The translations under genes and the position numbers were made by a program. From Chloroflexi bacterium AL-N1 (GTDB lineage Bacteria > Chloroflexota > Chloroflexia > Chloroflexales > Roseiflexaceae): a DNA stretch of 64,000 bases. The stretch is taken from assembly GCA_013122435.1 (NCBI GenBank), contig WYDT01000013.1, positions 124,001-188,000 of the forward strand. Direction: 5' to 3'. This document shows positions 1-7,778 of the stretch, piece by piece. The stretch's first letter is position 1. Every line of letters begins with the position of its first letter. Below the pieces are notes generated by a model. The model was not told the origin of the DNA, made no database searches, and saw only the letters and a program-made list of their open reading frames with translations.

Positions 1-529
1 ATCATTTTGGAACCATTTGATGACATACAGTTTCTCACTTTGCTACTAATGATAATAACTACCACACTAGATCCACATAAGCGTGGATCAGTAGCATCCT
101 TTGTCACATCGTCTATGATAACAAAAACACAGCATCAAGATTTTTTACAGATGGACCTAACTTTGCCCTCGCGCATCCTATTTTTGTTCGACTCATTATC
201 CTATTGACATTGATATATCGGTATCAGGCAACATACTTTTTTCTTGTCTTTAAATGCAGCTAGACTACAAATAGTCTAGTACGGAATATTATAGAGACAG
301 ATATCAACAGCCCATAACAAAGTTACAGGTCCAAAAGAGGCTATGAGGCAAGGGTTAGGTACTTACAAATCACGACACATCTTACGGACCAGAAAATCAT
401 TACTTTCAGGATGTTTGGAACAAGAGAGATTTTTGGGGCTTTGCAGTTTGCATATACACTATGGTTACTATCATTACGTAAAAGCGCACAACCATGTTTT
501 TGAGAGTAGAAACTCCTATCTCTCTGCTC
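1..529. other. Intergenic stretch, no supported gene
   Basis: I see no convincing gene here. The short open frames on both strands lack ribosome binding sites and show no family motif. Two small hairpins are visible. One has 7-bp arms (GATCCAC/GTGGATC) at 70-89. The other is a perfect 8-bp stem with a 4-base loop (CTAGACTA-CAAA-TAGTCTAG) at 260-279. Neither is followed by a T-run, so they are not clear terminators. The stretch lies downstream of the minus-strand gene ending at 530. Confidence 0.5.
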
Positions 530-922
530 TCATTCCTCAGCAGATGGCTGGGACATATCGTCAAGCGTTGTAGCATGATCGATTGGTGCAATTTCTCCAT
601 TAAGATGGCAGTGAAAATGCAAGGTTCGCTCAACAGTGCCACTCGCATCCTGGCTGTACTGACATGCCCGCCGAATGACCTCAGCCACATGTTTTGGTTG
701 CATGGGTTGCAGTTGAAAGTGCTGATCCCGCTGCTCTGGTGTTGCTGTGATAATCGGACCATATTGGAGCCATGGATCGTCAAATCGATAACGGACCAGC
801 AACCATGGCGTTTTTACTTCGGGAAACCACACTTTAAGACACACATGATTAAAAGAGATTTGGCTGACTCCCCAGATATATGTTTGACCATCAATGGTTA
901 ATTGACGTGTTTTCTTTTTCAT
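530..922 (-). CDS. Conserved hypothetical protein, 130 aa
   Basis: A 130-residue soluble protein beginning MKKKTRQLTIDGQTY, with a central Trp/Arg-rich core (WLLVRYRFDDPWLQYGP) and an acidic C-terminus. It has no signal peptide or membrane segment. I have an impression of similar small proteins of unknown function in Chloroflexi and actinobacteria, but I assign no function. It starts about 50 bases downstream of the XRE-NACHT gene on the same strand, so the two are probably cotranscribed and this could be an accessory partner. Two alternative frames across the same DNA (406-783 minus and 494-901 plus) look like shadows: they lack a coherent core like this one. Confidence 0.7.
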   Translation of the reverse strand: MKKKTRQLTIDGQTYIWGVSQISFNHVCLKVWFPEVKTPWLLVRYRFDDPWLQYGPIITATPEQRDQHFQLQPMQPKHVAEVIRRACQYSQDASGTVERTLHFHCHLNGEIAPIDHATTLDDMSQPSAEE

Positions 923-974
923 AGCATTGTTATTAAGTAAGTTGATTGTTCTTTGTCTCGTGTCTTCGTATCAT

Positions 975-3812
975 TTACTTGTGGAATGTACTATTGGTTA
1001 ATTGTACACTAATTACCAGCTTTCCTTCATGGGAATGAATATCATTATCATTGATCAAAAACTCCAGATGCCCCGATGAAGGTGCCACAAACTCACTTTG
1101 GATACCACAGTAGCGCCAGGTTACTTCGGTTGATATTTTACACAATAGGGCACCCGTCGGAAACTCGACCACATGCTTATAGACATTCCCGAGAGGTATT
1201 CCCAAAAAACCACGCTCTACTCCCTGTGCATCAACATATTCTGTAAATGGTCCAATACTTATCTTTCCACGAGCAAGTAGTGTCACTTGTTGACCAGCAG
1301 CGACAGAGATGTTGGTCATTACGCTGCCATTATAGTCATTTCCCGTATTAATCACCACAGTTGTACGATCCAAGGCGTAGATTGGTTCTGCAACAGGTGC
1401 TGGAGCCATTAATCCCAAAGCAATCGCCGTGACCCCGAACAGGATGATCAACCCAAGTGAATCCACCCATACGGGAGATTTCGAGTAAGCTGAGTCAACC
1501 ACAGGCCACGCCTCTCGACTGAGAAGATGTGTAGCAGGTATAGTCGCGAAATGTTCCTGTAATACCTCATGAGCAAACAAATATCCATCACCAACTTTGC
1601 GTAAGAGAAGGCGTGCGGCACAGAAATCTAGAAACTGTGTATAGTTCCAGGGAATAAAACCACATCTCCACAAGATGAAACGCAGGACACCATGAGAAAG
1701 GAGGGTGCAACCACCAAAGGTCCAAGCACTAATCACTGCACCAGTGAGCGCACAGAGCAACCACGTTATGGGGCCACTCGCTACCAGTACCCCATAGATA
1801 CTTCCTACCAATCCACCTCCTCCACTGGTCCAAATAGCCCTGCGAAAAGATCTGTCAATGATCCGTGTGCGTTTGAAATGCTGTAATTCTACCTCATCAT
1901 ATGTTAGTCCCAAGATGGTGCAGGTGAGCAGTCCCACCAGTATACCAGCCATGATACTTGCCATGACAGATCCAAATATGGCACCCAGTACACCATCGAT
2001 TTTGCCGATCACCAGTCCACTCAACGTTCCCAGCAAGAATCCAGCAATGAGCCCGCCAGGCAGCATGCGAAGAGCCCGTCTCCATGACCAGCGATATGGA
2101 TCAACACCCTGTACAAGTCGTGGACGAAAGGTAGGGGCACCAGCAAGAACACCCGCACTGGCCCCAGTCGTGCTGGCCATAATCGCTCCGGGAATGGATT
2201 GGGTAGTCAGCCATCCCACTAATCCCAATATCACGCTGCCCCCAACTGCACCTATGATAGCGTGTTGCACCTGATACCAGAATCGATGTTGCACCCTGAC
2301 ATCATGGCTGGCATTTCCACCGAAGAAACCACCAATCACACCCCCAGATATCATCATCACGACAATATCATGCCAGAAATTGATAAAATAGTGTGGGCCC
2401 ATGTTATGGATAAGACCATATCCACCAACAATTGCAGCATACCCCAACCCCAATACGAGACCAACCAATACAAATCCAAGCATGCGATCCAGCAGTGTAT
2501 AGACTCGGCGTAAGTGAGGAGACAACCAGTGTGGTTGGAGTTGGGCAATACTGAAAACATTACGAGATTGATGCTGCAGAACACTGGACAACCATATCAA
2601 CCAATGTTGTGTTTGTTGTGACGTATACTGTTGACTGACACCACGACGTTTGAGCATATGTTCAGTGTATTGTGTAATAAGCTGATGGCGATAATCGTGA
2701 AGTGATGTATCAAACGACATAGATGTGTCGGATGTTGACTGAAAAACCGTCATAATCAGATGAAGCATCAACGGAGATGTTACAATCTCTGCAAGATCAT
2801 CATCTGTCTGCAATGCTTGCTGAAGGGGAGAAAACCGCACACCTGCCTCAGTCAGATAGGTAGTGATGCCATCCGAGGTCAATGGTTGAAGCGTAACAAC
2901 ACCTTGCACATTGAATGAGGTCTGAAGTTCCTCATAATCGGTCTGTCGGCATGTTAGCACTAAATCGACCAGATGCTGCCTGCGAAAGTGTGTAATGGCC
3001 TGAACGCAGGCCACCTGACTGTGGGCGACAACTTCATCCAATCCGTCAAACAACAGAACTAACTGGTTTTCAGCAACCCACTCTTTTCCAAGTGATGGGG
3101 GAACATCATAGCGGTGTTGTAGTTCTTCAACAAGCCACTCAGCAAGAGGAAGGCACTGTTCTGACCATGATGACAGCTTGAATATTACTGGTATTGGCAG
3201 ATGATCATGGTGTTCTGCGCGACTCAAAAGCACCTGAGCCAATTGCAACAACAGGGTGGTTTTACCTGCACCTGGTGCCCCCGTGATGAGTAATTCACCA
3301 TGGCTGTTATCAAAAAAATATGTAATAGATGTTGTTGACACTAAAGAGGCACTGGTTGACTCTGATGGTTCTAATACCGCCTCCCATGGATAGATGGCAC
3401 CTGGCTGATACACACAGTTTAGTCCAATAGGTGGGAGATCGCGCAAAGATGGTTCTAGAACACGTTCGATCCAGTAAGAGCGAACCTTCCATAAGAGGCG
3501 TTTTCGTCTGGTTCTTTGCGGTGAGTTAGATTTTGACACAGAGGGGGAATTGATTATCTGATCTTTACGTGCTTTGGTAGTAAACTCGTCAAATTCTCGT
3601 GTATCTGGCAACAAACCGAGCACTTTGGCCATCCGTTGCGTCGTCTCCTGCGATGGTCGTAGTCGGTTTTGCTTGCGCTCATAACTTTTAATCGTCTCTA
3701 CTGACAAACCAACAGCCTCAGCCAACTGCTCCTGAGTCAGATCTCTGTGGCGCCGTAAGATCTTGAGGTACGAACCAAAGGGTTGGTCTTCTGCCACACT
3801 ATTTCTCCACAT
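975..3812 (-). CDS. XRE-HTH / NACHT NTPase with multi-pass membrane domain
   Basis: A 945-residue STAND-type protein. Residues about 12-66 form an XRE/Cro helix-turn-helix (LTQEQLAEAVGLSVETIKSYE). A NACHT NTPase follows, with its P-loop GAPGAGKTT near 178-186 and Walker B LVLLFDGLDEV near 251-261. The C-terminal half has roughly nine or ten glycine-rich (GxxxG) membrane segments. After these come a typical STAND motif (YLFAHEVLQEHFA), one more membrane helix, and a C-terminal segment of about 130 residues that is probably extracytoplasmic. NACHT proteins are nucleotide-driven switches, and several bacterial ones act in phage defence. DNA binding by the HTH and signalling through the membrane are inference. 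It is divergent from the P450 pseudogene and probably cotranscribed with the small gene at 530-922. Confidence 0.88.
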   Translation of the reverse strand: MWRNSVAEDQPFGSYLKILRRHRDLTQEQLAEAVGLSVETIKSYERKQNRLRPSQETTQRMAKVLGLLPDTREFDEFTTKARKDQIINSPSVSKSNSPQRTRRKRLLWKVRSYWIERVLEPSLRDLPPIGLNCVYQPGAIYPWEAVLEPSESTSASLVSTTSITYFFDNSHGELLITGAPGAGKTTLLLQLAQVLLSRAEHHDHLPIPVIFKLSSWSEQCLPLAEWLVEELQHRYDVPPSLGKEWVAENQLVLLFDGLDEVVAHSQVACVQAITHFRRQHLVDLVLTCRQTDYEELQTSFNVQGVVTLQPLTSDGITTYLTEAGVRFSPLQQALQTDDDLAEIVTSPLMLHLIMTVFQSTSDTSMSFDTSLHDYRHQLITQYTEHMLKRRGVSQQYTSQQTQHWLIWLSSVLQHQSRNVFSIAQLQPHWLSPHLRRVYTLLDRMLGFVLVGLVLGLGYAAIVGGYGLIHNMGPHYFINFWHDIVVMMISGGVIGGFFGGNASHDVRVQHRFWYQVQHAIIGAVGGSVILGLVGWLTTQSIPGAIMASTTGASAGVLAGAPTFRPRLVQGVDPYRWSWRRALRMLPGGLIAGFLLGTLSGLVIGKIDGVLGAIFGSVMASIMAGILVGLLTCTILGLTYDEVELQHFKRTRIIDRSFRRAIWTSGGGGLVGSIYGVLVASGPITWLLCALTGAVISAWTFGGCTLLSHGVLRFILWRCGFIPWNYTQFLDFCAARLLLRKVGDGYLFAHEVLQEHFATIPATHLLSREAWPVVDSAYSKSPVWVDSLGLIILFGVTAIALGLMAPAPVAEPIYALDRTTVVINTGNDYNGSVMTNISVAAGQQVTLLARGKISIGPFTEYVDAQGVERGFLGIPLGNVYKHVVEFPTGALLCKISTEVTWRYCGIQSEFVAPSSGHLEFLINDNDIHSHEGKLVISVQLTNSTFHK

Positions 3813-3988
3813 TCGCTATCAACGTCTGTAAAAACTTGCTCCTCTCATAAAGACGAGACATACTTCCAAAACCCTACCTCTATTGAACGACCAATGGTCC
3901 CCTTTTCTAAGAACTCAAACATGTTATACTCAGTACTGTCGTATATTTTACAAGAAGAGACCTGCATAGAAAGGGTTACAACAGGCTT

Positions 3989-5321
3989 ATGGCTGTACAG
4001 GAGATACAACACACAGAACACTGGTTACTCGGCAGTGCTACAGTGTTCCAGCAGGACCCACTCGCATTTTTGCTGCGATTAGCCAAAGAAGGTGGCCCGA
4101 TTACACGGTTCCGATTAGGGCCAAAGATTTTTTACTTCGTCAAAGATCTCGATCTTATGCGTGATGTGTTAGTAAAACGCAGTGATGCAATCCAGCGAGG
4201 CGGGGAGGTTCGTCGCATTCTTCGTCGCACCATGGGTGATGGCATACTTGTATCTGATGGTAATCCTTGGCTGGTCCAGCGCCGTATGATGCAGCCTGCG
4301 TTTCACGCCCGACAGATAGCCCAATACGCCGATATCATGGTGCAGCATGCCGAAACGATTATAGACCAACTTCAACCAGGTAACACCTATGACTTACGCC
4401 AATATGTGAACCGCATGACACTTGGCATTGTCACCGATGCTATGTTTTCGGCTGATGGGGTGAGTAAGGCCGATAGGAGCAACGATTGATATGTTACAGG
4501 AAAGTGCCATCGGCGAACTGCGTGCGCCAGTGAGTGTGCCCGAATGGATTCCATTGCCATCTCGTAAACGCAACAACGCGTACAGCCGACGACTGCGTAC
4601 TATCATCATGGAGTTGATTCAGAAGCGCTGTGAGTCTGGAGAATCACAGGGTGACCTGCTTGATATGCTCCTGGTTGCTCGTGATGAAAAGAGTGGACAT
4701 GGTATGACTGATGAACCGATCTGTGATGAAGTCATTATGATCTTTCTGGCCGGATACGATACCACCTCACTCGCTTTGTCGTGGACCTTCTTCAATCTTA
4801 TACATAATCCAACTGTTGAAGCAAAACTGCACTATGAATTGGATACGGTTCTTGATAGACGACAACCTACGTTGGAGGACCTACGCAATCTGCCCTACAC
4901 TGAGATGGTGTTCAAAGAAACGTCACGTCATCAACCATCTGCATATTTTCAGACACGATATGTCTACAGTGATGTGAAACTTGGTGATATGCTGGTCCCC
5001 AAGGGAAGTACAGTTATGTTCAGCTCTTATGCCACACATCACCGTGACGATCTCTGGGATGAGCCATTTGTCTATCGCCCAGAACGTTTTGCGGACAACG
5101 CAGAAGCAGACTGGCACCCATTCAAATATTTTCCCTTTAGTCATGGTCCACATGTCTGTATTGGAAAACGCTTTGCCATGATGGAAGGAGTGCTGGTATT
5201 GGCGACCATTGCGCGACAAGCTACGATTCGTCTCGCCGACCCAAACTATGTTGTTAAACCAGTACCGCGAATTACCTTCCAGATGAGTGATTTCCCCATC
5301 ACCGTCATCCCCAGGCGCTAA
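3989..5321 (+). pseudogene. Cytochrome P450, frameshifted
   Basis: Two frames together make one P450 of about 440 residues, a normal length. The first (3989-4489) has the N-terminal half including the C-helix WLVQRR. The second (usable from about 4473, first ATG at 4491) has the I-helix oxygen-activation motif AGYDTT, the K-helix ExxR (ETSR), the PERF-type meander (YRPERF) and the heme loop FSHGPHVCIG with its Cys ligand. The heme loop carries His where most families have Arg; the P450 signature tolerates this. The break falls at 4472-4476, where GAT should run on into ATA-GGA-GCA. One extra base or two missing bases explains it. All catalytic motifs are kept, so this is either a recent inactivation or a sequencing error. 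No redox partner is nearby. Confidence 0.88.
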
Positions 5322-5380
5322 CAGATATCACCTGTCGGCCCACCAGCAACACAACACAAACACCAACCTGTACAAACCAG

Positions 5381-5409
5381 ATCGGCGTGGAAAAACCGCG
5401 CCGATTTTT
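5381..5409 (+). terminator. Intrinsic terminator after P450
   Basis: A 7-bp GC-rich stem (ATCGGCG / CGCCGAT) encloses an A-rich loop and is followed directly by TTTTTC. It lies about 60 bases after the P450 stop codon, as expected for a rho-independent terminator on the plus strand. Confidence 0.7.
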
Positions 5410-5474
5410 CTTGCTCTGCAAAAAACAGATAGTACACTGCACGCAGCGAATACCCTCGAATGACATTTTGAAAG

Positions 5475-5496
5475 GTGTATACACGAATGTATACAC
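5475..5496. promoter_or_regulatory. Perfect 9-bp inverted repeat, possible operator
   Basis: GTGTATACA and TGTATACAC flank a 4-base spacer, giving a 22-bp perfect dyad. It sits about 145 bases upstream of the first secreted-protein gene, and no T-run follows, so it looks more like a regulator binding site than a terminator. No regulator gene is adjacent, so the binding protein is unknown. Confidence 0.45.
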
Positions 5497-5639
5497 GTAA
5501 CATACCTTCTGTTGAGCACGAAAATGTGTTGTGATATGCCTCGAACACTACTGAGAAATTTATGCTCAGGGTGATCGCAGTCCGTGTCACAAGCCGACAT
5601 ACGCGGCGCACATAAATAGATTATGAAAGGAGTCTTTGA

Positions 5640-6047
5640 ATGATGAAACAAATGATAACACGTTGGTTGCTTGCAGTTGTGGTCACCTATGGATTAGTCC
5701 TGACCATAGTATTGCCTGCCTCAGCAGCATGTGAGGCTTGTTTTGAAATCGAGTTAGCGGATGGCACTGTTAAGCAAATCTGCATCCCGCTCTGCTACAT
5801 TGAAGTACACCTATTTGATATCCCACGCTATGCCGAGAGAGAAGTGCTCCATATTCCTGAAGTAGTCAATGTTCTTGAGGAAACCATCCTTGCGGAACCA
5901 CAACCGCAACCGTGGGCCGAAGCGCTGTTGGCAGGACCTGATCCCGTTCCATGGTTACTGGTCAGTCCTACAGGCGAGCACATCTTGGCGCTGGATGTCG
6001 AAAATGAGCTGTTGATCGAGATCCCCGCTGAAGTAGGGATACGTTAG
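5640..6047 (+). CDS. Small secreted Cys-containing protein with PxPxPW motif
   Basis: A 135-residue exported protein of unknown function. A Sec signal peptide occupies about residues 1-29 (basic start, hydrophobic core, ASA-A cleavage). The mature start is Cys-rich (CEAC, then two more Cys about 15 residues on). The C-terminal half carries EPQPQPW and then DPVPW, related to motifs in the exported proteins at 6171-6830 and 7262-7636. The start is supported by GAAAGGAG eight bases upstream. It is the first gene of a run of four on the same strand, spaced about 55-125 bases apart. I recognise no enzyme or binding domain; a surface or extracellular role is inferred only from the signal peptide. 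Confidence 0.75.
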   Translation: MMKQMITRWLLAVVVTYGLVLTIVLPASAACEACFEIELADGTVKQICIPLCYIEVHLFDIPRYAEREVLHIPEVVNVLEETILAEPQPQPWAEALLAGPDPVPWLLVSPTGEHILALDVENELLIEIPAEVGIR

Positions 6048-6170
6048 GGCAAATCTTTTATTCTGCTTCACTATTTCTGGAAGGACCTGTCTGTATAGCA
6101 CAGACAAGTCTATAAGAATCGTTTGCAGTTCTATGTCTCTAACATGAAAGATCATAGGAGAAATACACAT

Positions 6171-6830
6171 ATGCGACGTCTTATACACTGGATCAGTTTA
6201 CTTGCTCTGGTAGCCATTCTTGGTACATTTACACTTGGCCAAACGGCCTCAGCCAGTGCACTTCACACATACTACTGTTTTGTTACCAACGGCAAACTAG
6301 TTTGTGTAAAGGTTCCCGTTGCCGTGGATCGCTGGAAATGGGATGACTGCCTTCACTGTGGATTTGAGTGGAATGATCCGCGAATTCTTACTACAGTAGT
6401 GGATGACTTGCAAGTATTAGTGACGTTGGACTCACTCACCCAGTATCTCTCTTCTGATCTCGAAGGAGTACTCACCGAACAAATCCGAGTTGCTATGGAA
6501 CAGCTTGATCTGCCTGCCGATGTCGCCATTGCCATGCGCGAAGGACGCAATAGCCGTGCCTGGTTTGTCAGCTACACAGCAGATGATGGCCGCACGGTCC
6601 AGCTCCATGTACCAACAGTGACCGAAATGTTCAATCCAGAACCAACACCCTGGATCATTGATGAACAGCTAGAGGCGGCTACTGTGCAGGACTTACAGAT
6701 GCTAGCGACCATGCAAGCTGTTACAACCCAGATGAGTCCTGAACTCAGCGATGAGCTCCAGATCACCATACAGGAACAGATAGAGAGTCTTCCTATCCCA
6801 GATGACTCATTCATCGAGTTCTCGCGTTAG
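6171..6830 (+). CDS. Secreted protein with PEPTPW motif, 219 aa
   Basis: The start is placed at 6171 because ATAGGAGA lies directly upstream and a clean signal peptide begins there (MRRLIHW, hydrophobic core, cleavage near ASA-SA). An upstream in-frame ATG at 6123 would bury the signal. The mature protein has four Cys in its first 50 residues (YYCF, LVCV, CLHC), as in its upstream neighbour, then a mostly helical acidic body containing PEPTPWIIDEQ. Two segments around that motif look internally alike (DDLQVLVTL and QDLQMLATM, each followed by helical Gln/Glu-rich sequence), which suggests an internal duplication. The function is unknown. It is probably coexpressed with the genes at 5640 and 7262. 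Confidence 0.75.
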   Translation: MRRLIHWISLLALVAILGTFTLGQTASASALHTYYCFVTNGKLVCVKVPVAVDRWKWDDCLHCGFEWNDPRILTTVVDDLQVLVTLDSLTQYLSSDLEGVLTEQIRVAMEQLDLPADVAIAMREGRNSRAWFVSYTADDGRTVQLHVPTVTEMFNPEPTPWIIDEQLEAATVQDLQMLATMQAVTTQMSPELSDELQITIQEQIESLPIPDDSFIEFSR

Positions 6831-6905
6831 TTTCTCACGAGTCGTGTATGTGGCGAGTCAGCAAATATACTCGCCGCATCTTCATCAACACACAGGAGTT
6901 ATGCT

Positions 6906-7205
6906 ATGTCTACTATCACCAAGAAACGGATTATTATTGCCGCCCTCATCAGAAATGGTGAAACGCAGACGTTTGCTTGGAAGAATGCCCACCTCCATTT
7001 TAATACTTACTATTTTCATGTCAGACCATATCTCTTTGTTACTGCACCCGCTGACAATTTGATGCGTATGAACGTAGACATAATCGAGTACCAGAACAAT
7101 GTCGCAACTAACGAGGATCGCGTTATTTTTCAAATTAAAAATCACACATCATTGAGTTTCAATTCATCCGCATCGTATGACCTACACATGACTCAAATAT
7201 ATTGA
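6906..7205 (+). CDS. Small hypothetical protein, 99 aa
   Basis: A 99-residue protein without a signal peptide. It begins MSTITKKRIIIAALIRNGE and is rich in aromatic and beta-prone residues (HLHFNTYYFHV, VIFQIKNHTSLSF). The ribosome binding site AGGAG lies eight bases before the ATG, which favours a real gene over the competing frames on both strands. It sits between two exported PxPxPW proteins but lacks that motif. It may be a small beta-sandwich protein. I recognise no family, and confidence is moderate only. Confidence 0.5.
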   Translation: MSTITKKRIIIAALIRNGETQTFAWKNAHLHFNTYYFHVRPYLFVTAPADNLMRMNVDIIEYQNNVATNEDRVIFQIKNHTSLSFNSSASYDLHMTQIY

Positions 7206-7261
7206 AAGTAGCAATTTGTCTTTCTCTGCGAAAAACCTAATTATTCTGAAAAGAGTATTCC

Positions 7262-7636
7262 ATGAATAACAATGTTAATCGACGGCAATTTATGGCCTTG
7301 ACCAGTCTTGGTGCCGCAAGTATTGCTACAGCAATTGCTGCGGAAGCCACAGAAGCCAACGCTGCCAAAACGACCCAACGTGAAACCAAACTGCGTGCAC
7401 TAGTAGTTCATAACACAGCAGGAGATATTCAAACTGTCCTGATTATTGATGAAAGTGCCGAATTAGAGTTGGGAGGCAAACTTGAGTTACTACCAAATGA
7501 TGGTGAACAGGTTCTCCGCGCTGATATTGCTGACTTTGGTTTTACACATGATCCCGATCCAACACCATGGATAGAACGACAAGGCATCATGATGGAGGAA
7601 TTTCGCGTCGTGGAGGGCCGTGTGACGCGCCGTTAA
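7262..7636 (+). CDS. Tat-exported small protein with DPDPTPW motif
   Basis: A 124-residue protein whose N-terminus is a twin-arginine signal: NRRQFMALTSLG, then an Ala-rich hydrophobic stretch ending near ANAA. Tat export implies folding before secretion, unlike the Sec signals on the two related genes upstream. The mature part contains an acidic beta-rich segment and, near the end, DPDPTPWIERQ, the clearest copy of the shared motif. An AAAGAGTA-type weak ribosome binding site precedes the ATG. The function is unknown. It is the last gene before a strong terminator, so the cluster 5640-7636 probably ends here. Confidence 0.75.
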   Translation: MNNNVNRRQFMALTSLGAASIATAIAAEATEANAAKTTQRETKLRALVVHNTAGDIQTVLIIDESAELELGGKLELLPNDGEQVLRADIADFGFTHDPDPTPWIERQGIMMEEFRVVEGRVTRR

Positions 7637-7653
7637 AAACATAAGTTTACACC

Positions 7654-7708
7654 AAGCCACAGATCTTGTGAAACTATCTTTCTGTATTTCACCATCTGTG
7701 GCTTTTTT
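7654..7708 (+). terminator. Intrinsic terminator closing the secreted-protein cluster
   Basis: A perfect 11-bp stem (AAGCCACAGAT / ATCTGTGGCTT) runs into TTTTTT. A second inner stem (GTGAAA / TTTCAC) can form inside the loop. It lies just after the stop codon at 7636. Confidence 0.85.
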
Positions 7709-7778
7709 GCCCCAAATAAGCTACTTCTACCGTTGATCTGGACAATAAACATACGAAGAAACATAAAGGAAGATTGTC

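Larger units (their letters stand above)
5322..5639. other. Intergenic region with terminator and palindrome
   Basis: This stretch holds the terminator after the P450 pseudogene and a palindromic possible operator, both listed separately, and then the leader of the secreted-protein cluster. The ribosome binding site GAAAGGAG lies just before the ATG at 5640. I see no gene in it: the overlapping minus-strand frames have no recognisable content. Confidence 0.5.

Noticed and set aside
406..783. Minus-strand frame of 125 codons and plus-strand frame 494-901
   Set aside because: They overlap the more convincing gene at 530-922 in other frames and have no recognisable content.
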